NCBI RefSeq assembly: GCF_035222485.1
Contig: NC_085923.1
Location: forward strand, 1,488,001 to 1,552,000
Origin: Podospora pseudoanserina
Lineage: Eukaryota; Ascomycota; Sordariomycetes; Sordariales; Podosporaceae
Direction of reading: 5' to 3'
DNA length: 64,000 nt
The notes beneath the pieces were generated by a model. It did not search any database, had not been told where the DNA came from, and saw only the letters and a list, made by a program, of their open reading frames with translations. The translations under genes and the position numbers were made by a program. Below are positions 23,438 through 34,822 of the stretch, piece after piece; the first letter of the stretch is position 1; the number at the start of each line of letters is the position of its first letter.

Positions 23438-26400
23438 ATGAACCGGTTCAGGACAAAGAAGAAGCAGAAGGAGGTGGAGGCGCCGACGACTCGGTCGAGT
23501 GAGGACTCGGAGCAGTCGTCTCTTCCCTTCAGAGGGTTTCGCAATCGCAAAAAGGTTCAGCAGGAGGAGACCAAGCCAGAGTTCGATCTCGCCACTGCTC
23601 TTCCTTCCACCGATGATTTCCGGACCAGTCTGTTGATGTCTAACCTCTCCGCCCGGTTCTCCATGTTGAGGGAACAAGATGATCCAAACACCAAGATTGG
23701 GAAGGCCAGCGATGACAGCGTATTATACCCAAATCGACAGTCCCGCATGGCCGACTTTGGGTTCTCTGGTGGTGCTGGTTTGGCTGACATCGCTGAGGTG
23801 GAGTCGATCAGGGCTGCTACTTTCTTGCGAAAAGACTCTTTTGCGTCTGATGACACCGACGTGAAAGGGGGTGTTATGAACCGTTCAAAGCCGCTAGAGG
23901 GCAACAACTTGTTTGGCGGGCGACAAAAAGTTTACAAAATTCCGGCTGGGTCAAAGGCTGCTGCAGGAGGCCTGGGAGGACGGGCTTTGTACGACGACGA
24001 CGTTCCAATGTCGGCTTTTCAGAAATGGAGACAAGCTGAACGGGAGAGGTCTATGGAGAGAGGAGAGGCTCAGTCAGATCAGCCCGAAGAAGATGTTGAG
24101 CCAACGCGGTCGGCATCTCCTCCACCCAGTGCGTACAACCAAAAAAGGGAGACATCCTCAACCATGTCATCGGCTTCCAATTTGGCTCGCAACTCCACAG
24201 CGGCCACTTCGATTACCTCTCAGACTGCCAATAGCGTCAAGGATTCGTCCTCAGCGGCAACTTTCTCGACTACCGCGAATACTGGGCCGGTCACGAGAGC
24301 GAGACGGCTGTATGAGCAGGGTCTTAATCAGGATCTACAAGAGCAGCAATCCTCTGCCTTGTCTCGTCTCGACACAATGACCCGCCAAAGACCCTTTGGC
24401 ACCCGCAATGACGCAGGAGCGGCACCTTCCCCCTCAACTGCCTTTGCTCTCGACAGATCGGTGAGCGAGAGACGGGCAATGTTGGCAAAGGCTAGCGCCC
24501 CAAATCTGAGGACCCCCAGCTCTACCACCACTGTCTCTCCTGTGAGCTCAGCGAGCTCAGTTCCGAAGCCTTCGCCTCAGCCTGAAGCAAAGACAAACTT
24601 CGGCGCCGCACCCCCTCTCAGTCCACCCATCAGCGAGACCGGCGAACAGCCCTTCCTGCCAATTCAGCCAAACGATGTTGGCAAGGCGACGGCCCTTGGC
24701 ATGTTCCAGAAGCCATCGCAACCGTATGATGAATCCACGTACGCCCAGCGCCAGATTCAGCTGCAACAGGGCAGGGAGACGCCTACCCCAAAAATCAGCC
24801 TCGATGCCAGCAGCAACCTTTCGCCGCCGTCACAAGCCTCACAGGGGATGCCGCCAACCCCGGTTCCCGACTCCGAGCTTCCAACCCCACCGATCATCTC
24901 CAACCTAAACCTGTCTCTCTCCACGCCCGACCTCAGCCTCCAACGCCCGGCTGACGAGGACCACCCAGCTCTCAGGCAATCAGCAATGCCTACCCCCCTC
25001 TCCGTCACCCCAAGGGTTTCTAGCCCGCCTCCGACCATCCAGACATCGTCTGAAGTGTCTGAAGAGCCAGTGCCAATCGATTCGCCAACCCTGGGCCCAG
25101 CTCCCGGCTTGGCTGGCTTGAGCGGCATGGTTCGCCAACACCTGCGTAGTGAAAGCACAAACTCGTCGATCTACGACGGCGGACCTCAGACATCAGGCGT
25201 TGACTCCCGCTTCAACACGACACTGTTCAGCCCATCTATTGTTAATGACCTTGCGTCCCGCTCAAACCCTTGGATGAATGGTGATCAAGAGTGGGCTGTT
25301 TCGTACTACGGCGGTAACCCTGACAAGGAGCCTGCTCCAGAGACAGCTAACCCAGATGTAACCCCCGAAGCCAAGGCCGATATCACCGAAGAAGAAGTCG
25401 ATGAGTTTGCCACCCAGCTCGCCGATGCCCGCCGTCGTGTCAGGGAGAAGTTGACGTCGTATGTCGAGTCAGATAGCAGCAGAGCCGGTTCCCCTGTGCC
25501 CCAAGAGGCGGCGCCTCCCGCATCATCAACATCATTGAGTCTTGGTATCCTCAAGTCGAAGTCGAGCAAGGGTTCCATTGTGGAGCGATCGCGAAACACT
25601 AGCGCTGCGCCATCGAAAGTCACCAAGATGCTGGGAATTGGTGCTGCAACCATGAGCACGTCTCCGTTGCCAACCAAGCAATCCTTCGATGACAAGGATG
25701 TCTCGACACTTGCCACTATGAGAGAGGAGTCCAGACAGCAAGAGGTCGAGTCGCAGGACACCCGCCATTCTTCGGAATCAGCGACTAGCGGTGAACCAGC
25801 GACCAAGCCAGAGGATGAAGACAGTTCCCGTACTCCTCCTGGTCTGAGAGCGTTCCAGAAAGCCAGACGGGAACTTCAGAAACGCAAGGAGCTGGAGACG
25901 CTGGCGCGCCGTCAAGCCACGCAAACATCAGCCGCTACCGATGGCCAAACACCCCTTCAGCCACCCCCTAGAGCTGACCGTAGCATGAACCAACGCTCGC
26001 CGCCGAGCGGCGATAGGAGACCGCCTCCCGTAACATACCGGCCACGTGCTCCCAGTGATGAAAGCAACTACAGCAACTCCCCGAGTGGACGCGATCGCAG
26101 TGGCTCGGAGAGATCGGAGGGTGGTGGTCGTTCGCATAGCCGCCCTCCTCGCCTGATGACCAACGGCAACATTATGTCTCACGATCAGTTGGCTCCCTGT
26201 AGTGCTCGCACACCAATGATGCGCTCTCCTGGTCTGCCAGGGACTGACATCAAGGGGTCTCCCATCATGCCTCCTCATCCCTATCCCGGCCGCGGGGTTC
26301 CGTCACCGGCCGCCTCTCCTATGCTCAACCAGTCGAGACCAGTCGGAAATCTGGCTCTACACACGAATCGCCTCGGTATTGACGTCCACCCCGGGCAACC

Positions 26401-27034
26401 CTCACCCATTTCTCCCATGGGCCTCCCGTCCCCGTCGCCCTATGGTGTTGGAGCATCGCCCTCGCCTGTTGGAACATCTACTTCGTTCGGTCCCCGGATA
26501 GGTCGACAACCATCAGTCTCTCAATCGCCAGCCTTGGGACCGGTGAATGCGAAGCGAATTGTCGACAAGCGAGAAATTTCCGAGCCCACGCTCATGTCAG
26601 CCACCACTCGCGTCCCAACCGTTAACCTCCCCCACCAGCGTGCTATGGGCCCGGATGGAAACGATAGAGGACGCCCGTATCCGGAGTCGAGGTCACGTTC
26701 GAGCAGCCGCGGGGGTGCGCCGCCGCCTCTGCCTCCGATCAATCCACGACGCAGACGAGATGATTCGAGTGCTGGACGCATGCCGGAAGATTCCGGCATG
26801 GCTGCCCCGAGGTTGCCTTTCGCCAGCCAAGCGAACCACAGTGCTTCCAGTCTTGACCATGCCAGCGAAGACGAGATGGGCCGCCGCAGGTTGCGCAAGG
26901 CCAGGCCCTCCGATGGACCTACTCCCCCAAGCCCCAGGACCTCTGGCGGAACTCGGGACAAGAGCCCACCATTTCTTGCCAAGGGCCCTCTGCCGAGAAT
27001 GAACCCAGGCATGGGCCCCGGTGGCATGATTTAA
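23438..27034 (+). CDS. Large intrinsically disordered fungal protein
   Basis: A single 1,198-aa exon. It starts MNRFRTKKKQKEVEAPTTR and has no signal peptide or membrane span. The N-terminal third holds the most protein-like blocks: LPFRGFRNRKKVQQ, FDLATALPSTDDFRTSLLMSN, ADIAEVESIRAATFLRKDSF, GNNLFGGRQKVYKI and GRALYDDDVPMSAFQKWRQAE. The rest is Ser/Pro/Thr/Arg-rich and low in hydrophobics, with a short charged helix (EEEVDEFATQLADARRRVREKL, interrupted here) and a Gln/Lys/Arg helix (RAFQKARRELQKRKELE). The C-terminus is Pro/Arg/Gly-rich and ends RMNPGMGPGGMI. I recall unnamed homologues across filamentous ascomycetes. A scaffold or cortical protein regulated by phosphorylation is a guess from the composition. 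Long leader, intact frame. Confidence 0.8.
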   Translation: MNRFRTKKKQKEVEAPTTRSSEDSEQSSLPFRGFRNRKKVQQEETKPEFDLATALPSTDDFRTSLLMSNLSARFSMLREQDDPNTKIGKASDDSVLYPNRQSRMADFGFSGGAGLADIAEVESIRAATFLRKDSFASDDTDVKGGVMNRSKPLEGNNLFGGRQKVYKIPAGSKAAAGGLGGRALYDDDVPMSAFQKWRQAERERSMERGEAQSDQPEEDVEPTRSASPPPSAYNQKRETSSTMSSASNLARNSTAATSITSQTANSVKDSSSAATFSTTANTGPVTRARRLYEQGLNQDLQEQQSSALSRLDTMTRQRPFGTRNDAGAAPSPSTAFALDRSVSERRAMLAKASAPNLRTPSSTTTVSPVSSASSVPKPSPQPEAKTNFGAAPPLSPPISETGEQPFLPIQPNDVGKATALGMFQKPSQPYDESTYAQRQIQLQQGRETPTPKISLDASSNLSPPSQASQGMPPTPVPDSELPTPPIISNLNLSLSTPDLSLQRPADEDHPALRQSAMPTPLSVTPRVSSPPPTIQTSSEVSEEPVPIDSPTLGPAPGLAGLSGMVRQHLRSESTNSSIYDGGPQTSGVDSRFNTTLFSPSIVNDLASRSNPWMNGDQEWAVSYYGGNPDKEPAPETANPDVTPEAKADITEEEVDEFATQLADARRRVREKLTSYVESDSSRAGSPVPQEAAPPASSTSLSLGILKSKSSKGSIVERSRNTSAAPSKVTKMLGIGAATMSTSPLPTKQSFDDKDVSTLATMREESRQQEVESQDTRHSSESATSGEPATKPEDEDSSRTPPGLRAFQKARRELQKRKELETLARRQATQTSAATDGQTPLQPPPRADRSMNQRSPPSGDRRPPPVTYRPRAPSDESNYSNSPSGRDRSGSERSEGGGRSHSRPPRLMTNGNIMSHDQLAPCSARTPMMRSPGLPGTDIKGSPIMPPHPYPGRGVPSPAASPMLNQSRPVGNLALHTNRLGIDVHPGQPSPISPMGLPSPSPYGVGASPSPVGTSTSFGPRIGRQPSVSQSPALGPVNAKRIVDKREISEPTLMSATTRVPTVNLPHQRAMGPDGNDRGRPYPESRSRSSSRGGAPPPLPPINPRRRRDDSSAGRMPEDSGMAAPRLPFASQANHSASSLDHASEDEMGRRRLRKARPSDGPTPPSPRTSGGTRDKSPPFLAKGPLPRMNPGMGPGGMI

Positions 27035-28018
27035 GCATCACTGCTACCACCACCAACTTTTCCTTGTCTCTTCGTACCCGTTGTTCTCTTCTAATATTCC
27101 CCCGCATTTTTTCTCTCCATTGTCTTCCAGACATGTTTTTTTTTTCATATATTTGTTTATTTTCCTTTATGTACATCTGGCCCAGGCCAAGGTCATGAGG
27201 CTATGAAAACCCGAGATACCTCTGTAAAACTAGACTGCGTTTAGGTGTGTGTACATGTGTGGACTGGGAAGGGTGGAAAGGGGGCGGAGCTTGAATTGGT
27301 TTGGTTTTTCTTTTTTTTGTTTGTTAGGTCGTGGTTAATGGGTTTCTGGACTGGCTGGTTCTGGTACTGTTCAAAAGAAGTGATATCCCATATGTTGATG
27401 TTTTTTCTTGTTTTTATCTTTGTATCACTGACAGCTTTCTTACTTGTGAGGACCGACTGATTCTGTAATGAGCGGGTCGAGTACCCGCGCTTTATGTACC
27501 AGTCGCTGGATTTATTGTGGAAGATGTTTTTTGTATGTAGCGTATCAGAGCCACATTTGAGTGGGGGCTTGGTGGATGGGGGATCTTGTAGTTGTAGTTG
27601 ATGAAATTGAAACAAACAATCAGTCAAATGAAGGTTTTTGGTTTGAGAATGTCGCTGATGTGGAAGGCTGCCGCTGGAGGGCCTATGCTTGGAGGATGAG
27701 GGGGGTTGATGTTTCGTGGATCTCAACCGAAGTTACCCCATTGGTGGCGTTGCTTTGCATGCGGCTCATGTATTGCTCTCTCACCACACCCCCGCTTCGA
27801 GGTCCGGATTTTGCACTTTTCTCTCTTGGGAGTTAGTTGTAACTGATTAGGAGAAGGACAGCCTTGACAACAGCATTTATTGTCATATACAGCCATATGT
27901 TGGTTAGGAGTGGTTGTCAAATTCGCCAATTCTTTTAGTTTCTGCTTCATTTGCTCAAGGCACTCGCCCCGTCTTACCCAACCGGCCCCACTTATTCCGA
28001 CGTCACCTCGTCCTCACC
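27035..28018. other. 3' UTR and intergenic
   Basis: The T-rich 3' flank of the large gene, with several possible polyadenylation contexts, then the short leader of the GNAT gene. A 161-codon minus frame at 27241-27726 is Asn/Gln/Ser/His junk antisense to the T-rich UTR. Confidence 0.5.
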
Positions 28019-28796
28019 ATGGCATTCATCCGCCCTTTTGAACCAAAGGACACGGAGGACTGCAAGTTTATTGCATGTTTTTCTCCTCCCCCCAAACCCC
28101 CAACCCCCTTTCTTTTGTTTCATGATAATAATTTTGATCCATCTAACAGTGCAGAGCTACCCTCCCCCCTTCGCTCGCCTCGTCCCCGGCCTGTGTGGCT
28201 ATGGCGCCCTACCTCTGGACGTTGCAGTTCACGCACCTCTTTCCTGAGCACTGTTTTGTGCTTGATGATGGGAGTGGCAGGGCGGTGGGGTATGTAATTG
28301 GGACGCCTGACGTTTTTGCGCTAGAGGAAATGTATCCGAGGTATGTGGAGGAGGTGTTGGGGAGTGAGCAGGGGAGGAGGGATGTACCGCCTCCGGAGCA
28401 GATGGAGAGGCTGGAGGAGTGGTGGGTTGGGGGGGGGGAGGGGGGGAAAGAGGGTGAATGAGAGGTGTTTGGCGCAGACGGCTTATAGTGTTAAGTGGTT
28501 GGTGCTTGAGGGGGTGGAGGGAGGAGGGAGCTTGTGGAGGGGTGGAGGGGATGTTGCATATTGATTTGTTGGAGGGGTGGCAGAGGAGGGGTTTGGGAGG
28601 GAGATGATTAGACGGTTTGTTGAGGGGGTGGAGGGGGGTGAAAGGGGGGTGAAGGGGTATGATTATGGGAGGGGGGATTCAGTTGGGGGTTGCGGGGGAG
28701 AATAAAGGGGTTGTGAGGTTTTATGAGGGGGTTGGGTTTAGGGTTTATCCTGGGGGGGAGAAGGAGGGGAATGTTTGGATGGTGAGGGATTTGTGA
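28019..28796 (+). pseudogene. GNAT-family N-acetyltransferase, frame broken in G runs
   Basis: Exon 1 (28019-28072) reads MAFIRPFEPKDTEDCKFI. A probable GC-AG intron (28073-28149) is followed by CRATLPPSLASSPACVA and APYLWTLQFTHLFPEHCFVLDD, then GRAVGYVIGTPDVFALE. Later blocks are NERCLAQTAYSVKWLVLE, GMLHIDLLEGWQRRGLG, EMIRRFVEGVEGG, then GIQLGVAGENKGVVRFYE and VGFRVYPGGEKEGNVW with a stop at 28794. All the parts of a GNAT fold (RxxGxG-like WQRRGLG, C-terminal VRFYEGVGF) are there in order. The frame changes four times between about 28430 and 28676, each time inside or beside a run of G. Either the gene is decayed or the sequence has homopolymer length errors. The substrate is unknown. Confidence 0.65.
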
Positions 28797-29059
28797 TGGG
28801 TGGTTTTGGGAGTGTACCTAGATGATGGTTTTAGGGCGAGAACTGTTTGGTGAAATGAGATTGGATCACTGACTTTTAGGTTTGATGATTTGTTGTATAT
28901 TTATGTGCCGCTGGGGTCCTGTGGTCATGCGCCATGTTTTTTCGCTATATGCAAGGCATTGTTCAGTGGATTCGGCCTTTCATAGCATGGTGAACGCTCA
29001 ACCCACTCCTTCACGCCTGGATTTCCTAGTTGAGTGCCCACTCAGCATGCCCTTGCTGT

Positions 29060-30180
29060 CACAGATTCCGATGGCATTTGATGGATGGCAGCCCGCCCTA
29101 TGTCTTGATCTGTGCCTGCCGCCAAAGTCGATCTGACCTGGAAAGTGGACTCAGCATTAACCTTGCTCTCGACCTTGATGTCGGCATCTCCATGATCCCA
29201 TTTTCGGCCTTCGTAATGAACTTAATCTTGGCTCCGGCTTTGTGTTTACACCAAGTAGGAAACCAGGCCTTTACCTGTAATTTCGTCTTGGCTTTAACCT
29301 TGCTCTCGCTTTGATGTTGATGCCAGTGTCATGCTTCTTCAGTGCTAGAGGTCCCAACGCGTGCCCCAGCGCCGGAAGCCTTTCAATCAGCCCGCGTGCC
29401 AGCGCCAGAAACTGTGCTTGGTTAAGGTCGGTTCATGTCACACGGTTTGCGATATCAGACAGTCCAAATGAGAGGGGAAAGATGTGTATATTCTCTACCA
29501 TAACCTGCTGCTAGCAACAACTGGTAAGTCTACCGTACCTACTTACTCACCATAATACCCCTTTTCTTGCCGCGATCACAGCCGAGACACTCCGATTGCT
29601 AATAATCGATTACGCACGGCTAAGAACTTGCGGTGTTTGTCGGCATAGGATATCAATAGTGTGTTGCCAAAAAAGATGCGCACGATACAATATGTGTGAT
29701 GTAAATAATGTTAAACCATTCTAAGCCAGGTGTAGCAAATACAAAACCCCTCAAGGACACCAAGATCATATCTCCTTGCTCTCATCTCTTCACTAACTGT
29801 TGCCCAAAGCTTTCTGATCAGCCCGCGCACCTGTGCCAGAAGTTGTGGGATAGCGGACAGTGGTCACTGGTGCAAAAAGCGAGGCGAAAGTGGTGAGAAA
29901 AGTGATGACGGTGGAAATCCAACAGAGAGAAAAGAAAAAGCTACAAAGTATGTGAAATATTTTTGAAGCAACAAAACCCTATCCAGAGCAACCAAGGTGT
30001 GGAGTAGACCTGACAAAAGATTTCTAATTAGCCGTATACCGGCGCGAGAAGTTCTTTGCTCAGCCCGAGTGCCGGTGCCAGAGGTTTTCTGATCTGCCCG
30101 TGTGCTGGCGCTAGAGGCCTGCGTGCCGGTGCCAGCGGTCCGCTTGTTGGCGCCGGGCACCTTGGACAGCAGCGTTTGCA
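29060..30180 (-). repeat. Dispersed 33-bp coding-like repeats in a decayed region
   Basis: Units resembling QKTSGTGTRAD when read on the minus strand occur about four times in tandem at 30035-30165, once near 29810-29848 and twice near 29355-29420. Near 29090-29200 (-) a block reads DADIKVESKVNAESTFQV, recalling the Lys/Val/Glu-rich part of the BTB-like gene at 31588. No continuous reading exists. I infer the wreck of a repeat protein gene cut up by insertions. Confidence 0.45.
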
Positions 30181-30261
30181 AGCCCGAAGAGCAGCGTTTT
30201 CAAGCCCACCTGCCAACTTTTGCTTGGATGGTGAAGGTTTTTATGCATATTTACATTGGAT

Positions 30262-30930
30262 TACCTATAGGAAGGGACTTGCTCCATGTGCAACCCATCC
30301 CCCCTTTACTCCTTGTGCACCCCCATATAAACCCTGAGGGTTATAGCTGCAGCACTGCCTCTTGCTCATCAGCATTTATTGCAGAGGCCTCAAACCCACT
30401 CGGCTATCCTGATTCCCGTACAAATCACTGTATAATCAAGATCTTCTAATTGCTAGACTATCAATTAAAGCTATTTTCAGCATGGCTTCCACACATGTAG
30501 ATGTTGTTGCTGACAGTAATGCCAGCACTGGGTGCGTATTTGTCAAATGTATAGCTTGCCCGACCATGTTGTCAGGGAGCTCAGCGATGCCAAGAATGGT
30601 TTAATCAAAGCCAAGGGTCGTGTCGAGTGTGTTGGACTACATCACTCACATCAACCGATACATCCTCACAGCAATGATAAAGGGAGGGTCCTTGTTCCCC
30701 ATCTATGTGATACTCGAGAACAGGCGTCTAAAAGTTCCATTGTGTGGAAGGCATGGTTGAACACAGTGGTGGTGGCTCTTGGTTACTCTCTGAGCAATCT
30801 TTAAAGGCTATTGTTTGTTGAAAACCGCACCTATAACCCTGACCCTTGAGAGGCGTGCACAAAGGAGTAATGGGGGATGCACATTCAGAATCAGGGAGTG
30901 CACATGAAGCAAGTCCCTATATTAAGGCAT
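30262..30930. mobile_element. Foldback/MITE-like element with long inverted ends
   Basis: About 80-95 bases at each end are imperfect inverted copies. The left arm (about 30271-30350) has GGGACTTGCTCCATGTGC, then CCCCCCTTTACTCC, TGTGCACCCCC and GGGTTATAGCTGC. The complement of the right arm (about 30828-30920) has GGGACTTGCTTCATGTGC, CCCCCATTACTCCTT, TGTGCACGCC and AGGGTTATAGGTGC. The roughly 480-base interior includes a short frame from ATG at 30481 and no recognisable transposase. The ends are inverted, not direct, so this is not a solo LTR. Target duplications were not identified. A related end sequence lies at 47698-47750. Confidence 0.55.
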
Positions 30931-31587
30931 TGTTCCATGGATTGGGTCATTCAAACAATGATGAAAGCCAATCTAGGTTTAGTATCATGGCTATGTGGAT
31001 GAACGTGTTGAGTTCTGGAACCCAAACCGTTGATTTGAAGCATATAGGTTAACGTGCGATATTGTCTGACAAAAGAAAAGGTGCTCAGAAGAGTGTACAA
31101 TGAGATATTTATACATAAAGAGAACGTGATCTGCCAAAAGCTCAGCATTCAACCTTGACGCAATGTACCTGTCTAGTCCATGCTGTTTGACTTCTCCAAT
31201 GGAGCCTTGCATTCCTCCACAGAATGCAAACCTACCTCACGGCCCTTGATGTTACGATTTTCAACAAGATTATCATCGGCTAGGCACCGGCAGCCACAGC
31301 TCCGGCCCGGCACCGAGAGCACCTTCCGGAGTAACGTTTCGGCCCCCGCCTGCCTATTCACATGCCCGGCGGGTCCCGGAGGGGCACAAGGCTCCGACTT
31401 TTTCACTCCCACTCCTACTCCCGCCGTTCCCATCCTCTCTCTCTTCCTTTCTCTTCTCTCCCTCATACTGCTTGTCTTGACGATTTGCAACCCATCTCGA
31501 GACCAGATCATCAGCTCGAGCACCTACGTCCTGTCACCCAATCCTCCTTTTGGTTTCGTTACAATCAAAAAGATCCCAATCATCAAC

Positions 31588-33920
31588 ATGTCTGACAACG
31601 GCAAGAATCCCGCTTTCACCGGCCCGGTAAGTCGCTTGAAGATCTCGCGATGGATGGATCTGCTGCTAACCCGCCACAAAAGGGCTCACTCCCCGACGGT
31701 GGTCTCACCAATTCCCTCGAGGAGATGTTGACCTACCAGAAGGCCAAACTGGCTTCCATGGCGAGTTCTCCCAAGGTCGACCCCAAGGCCGACACCCCCA
31801 AGCGTGAGAGTGGCTCCGAGTACTCCAAGAGCTCCTCTTACCCCGAGGGCAGCAAGGCCGGCAAGGTCAAAAAGGTCAGCAAGCGTAAGGGCGGCAAAGG
31901 CAAAGGCGGCAAGAATACCGATCGCCCCAAGTCCCCTCTGACGACCAAGTTGGTCGTCAAGGATGAGTCTGCTGCTGCCGACAAAGAGCAGTCTGTCAAG
32001 ACTGAGACTCCTGCCGGCTCCGAGTACCAGGTCGACGTCAAGGTCGGGACCGACGATCGTGTCGACAGCAAGGCCAGTATCAAGGTTGAAGCTCCTGCTA
32101 ATATCGAGTATGAGCACAAGGTTAAGTCTGAGTCTGTCGCTGCTGTCGAGACTGACGAGATTCCCATCGATGTTGGCGAGAATGACCCCTCCATCAAGAC
32201 CGAGATCAAAAAGGAAAATTCCTTTGGCTCTGGCCACGGCTTCGAGTTCAAGAGCCCGTGCAATCCCTCCATCAAAGCTGAGATCAAGGAGGAGAGCGCC
32301 TCTGGCTCTGATCGCGGCATCGATTTCAAAAGCCCGCCTAGCCCTCCCAAGACTCCCGTCAAGGCCGAGGATCAAGCTGCTTTGGGCCCTCAGATCAACA
32401 AGGAGAGCTCCGGCTCTGACTATGCCGTCACGACTCAGGAGGAGAGTCCCGTTATCTCCGACGAGACCAATACCATGAAGCTTGCGAAGTCTTCTTCGGA
32501 GAATCTTCTCCAGAATACCAAGGGAGAGACCGCCGGCTCCAACAATTCCGATGTTCAGCAGGGGTCTGACGACAGCCCCCCTGTCCAGATTCGTCCAAAG
32601 GTCCAAATCCTGACATACCATCGAGACGCCGACATGTATGTCCGTGTCCGTAACGCCGCGTCTCTCGGTTACGGGTAAGACAACTCCTTGTTTTTGCTTT
32701 GGCGGCCATGTGTCGGAGAGGTGTTTGATTGCTAACGATGTCAGCTTCAACAGGTATGCTCATGTCCGCAAGGATGCCCTGATTTCTGCTTCGGGCACCA
32801 TAAAGGCGAAATTCGGCAATGCTGCCAATGCCATCATGACGGATAAGGACGATAGTCCTTTTGGGTTGAACGTTGTGTTTTCTATCCTTCACCACAAGTA
32901 CCACGAACTTGGCATTCGTCCGACTATTCCTGAGCTCTATGGCCTGGTATATACATGAATATGCTTGGATGATTGATCTTGCTTGTTGGCTGACACTTTG
33001 GTAGGCCCAGGTAGTGGAGAAGTACGATGTGGCCCACGTTATTGTGCCGTTTGCCGAGAAATGGTTGGTTCATGATTTGAATTTTCATATCATCATGGCC
33101 GGGGAGAATCTCAACAACGAGCGGGTCATGGTGATGACATGGATCTTTGGTGAGGGCCGCTGGTTCTCCCGCACTCTTCCCAAGGTTGCCCGCGAGGCTA
33201 CGCTTCAGGACGGCGTCCTTACGGGCGCCGATGGTCCTTTCGCTGGAAGAATTCCGGACCATTTGATCGGTAAAGACATGACTGAGAAACCTACACGGAA
33301 TTCTCTTGATGGCGCATTGACTAATTGACCTGTGATTTTTAGAATGCATGTCCAAGTATCGGCTGTTCTGCCTTCGCAAGTTGCACAAGTGCATCGATGA
33401 GCCCTTGACGGCACTGATCAACGGATCTCGTCAATACTGTCGCGCTGGCGATGCCACCGCCGACATCAAAGAATCCTGCAACCATCAGCACCTCGGAGGA
33501 ATGATCTCTGGGCTGACCATCGCCGGGTTGGTCCCCTTCCCGGAGCCGGAGCAGTACCAAGGAAGCGTTTTGGACCTCATCCAGAAGCTGCAGTCCATCC
33601 GCCCTGTGCGCTACAAGGTTCCGGGTATCTCGCCCCATATTGACACGCACCAGAACTGCGGCATTCGCCATTTGCAGCTTCTCAAGGCAGTTGGGGCTGA
33701 GCCCATTCGTTTGACCAACGAGTTGTACCAAGACTTCAAGCGCCATGGTCAGAAGACCGGCGTGTTCTCGGAGGAGCTCTACAATGAGCTCAAGGTTGAA
33801 GAGATCCATCCGGCCACGGATAACTTCAAGGATGACCAGGATCACTTTGTTCAGGAGTCTTGGGAGTTGGATTTTGAAGTAGATCAAGGAAGAAACAGGG
33901 GATGGTGCGTTGTTTGCTGA
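31588..33920 (+). CDS. BTB/POZ-like protein with Lys-motif-rich disordered N-terminus
   Basis: Five exons (31588-31626, 31683-32674, 32745-32946, 33005-33269, 33343-33920) with canonical GT-AG borders keep one frame and give 691 aa. The N-terminal half is disordered and basic/acidic (KRKGGKGKGGK). It carries at least seven psi-K-x-E/D motifs (VVKDES, SVKTET, SIKVEA, KVKSES, SIKTEI, SIKAEI, PVKAED), two of them inside a 25-aa tandem repeat. The C-terminal half from about residue 325 matches a fungal BTB-associated family: VQILTYHRDADMYV, SPFGLNVVFSILHHKYHELG, AQVVEKYDVAHVIVPFAEKWL, NERVMVMTWIFGEGRWF and ESCNHQHLGGMISGL. The last four residues, CVVC, would fit a CaaX box. No membrane span. It is probably a nuclear or membrane-tethered adaptor; the partner is unknown. 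Confidence 0.8.
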
Positions 33921-34822
33921 TCGGCGCTGGTGGCGGATACCTATGGTTGGGCATCAGGCATCTACGGATGCTTGGGAAGTTTGATGGGATCTTTGCTGTT
34001 TTCGTGTATGATGATTGTCACTCGGGTATACGTCATCTAGTTTCTGTGAAGGTACCAAAGAACTGTGTTGTAGCTAAATCTGAGGTCCCTACATGTTGAA
34101 GGGATGTCTTTTTAACCATGCAAACTGTTGTGCGTATCCTCAAGGTATCCATGAATTGTGAACAAAGCGATGATGCCATTCCTGGATGTCAAACAGGTGC
34201 CTGGTTACACATACTCGGCAATGTCTCGGGCTGAGGGAGTAGGTTTGACAACTGTGCAAAAGGAGAAGAAAATAGGGATTTGGACTCTGACCGGGCTGCT
34301 GCATAGGGGGGTGGGCAAGGGCCTTGATGGGCAGTCAATATTTGATCGGGGCATCTGGGAGCGAGGAGGTCGGCGGCACGGTGAATGGATTGATTGCAAT
34401 TATGCTGGCAGCCGAAGGCTAGCTGCTTGCCTCGGCGGGATATTCGAGGAATAGGTTGGGGGAGAAAGTAGAGCTGCCAGGCCTCGCTGGCAATGCATAC
34501 ATACCTTTGTGTCCCTATCTTGTTCTGCTACATGGCCGTCCGGGCCGCCGCTCCCCGGTCTGCACAGCTTAATTCCTTTCCATCTATCTCTTGCATCTGG
34601 TCATCGATCGTGTCAAGGGAGCCCAAACGTCCGGATCAGACCCATTTTGCTGCATGGTGGTGTCACTGGTTAAAAAGCGTGCTGGTTTTCGTGTCTGTGA
34701 GAGGTACTGGGCTTTGGAGGTCGCTGTCTGGGTTGCGAAGAGCGACGAGGGGCTTGTTCACCCACTACCCCTGTGGTTGGTGCCCTTCGCATCAGCAAGT
34801 GGCAGCAGCAGCAACAGCAGAG
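33921..34822. other. Intergenic and leader
   Basis: 3' flank of the BTB-like gene and 5' leader of the Pro/His-rich gene. The open frame continues upstream of 34823 to 34493, but that part has no low-complexity or domain features matching the downstream protein, so I place the start at 34823. Confidence 0.4.

Noticed and set aside
27241-27726. A 161-codon minus-strand frame
   Set aside because: Composition (Asn, Gln, Ser, Lys) is that of an AT-rich 3' UTR read backward; nothing supports it.
30262-30480. Solo LTR of a retroelement
   Set aside because: The matching end at 30828-30920 is inverted, not direct, and no TG...CA borders or primer-binding-like site was seen.
31686-32750. A 354-codon minus-strand frame
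   Set aside because: Antisense shadow of the Lys/Glu-rich exon of the BTB-like gene; Leu/Asp repeats follow from AAG/GTC codons read backward.
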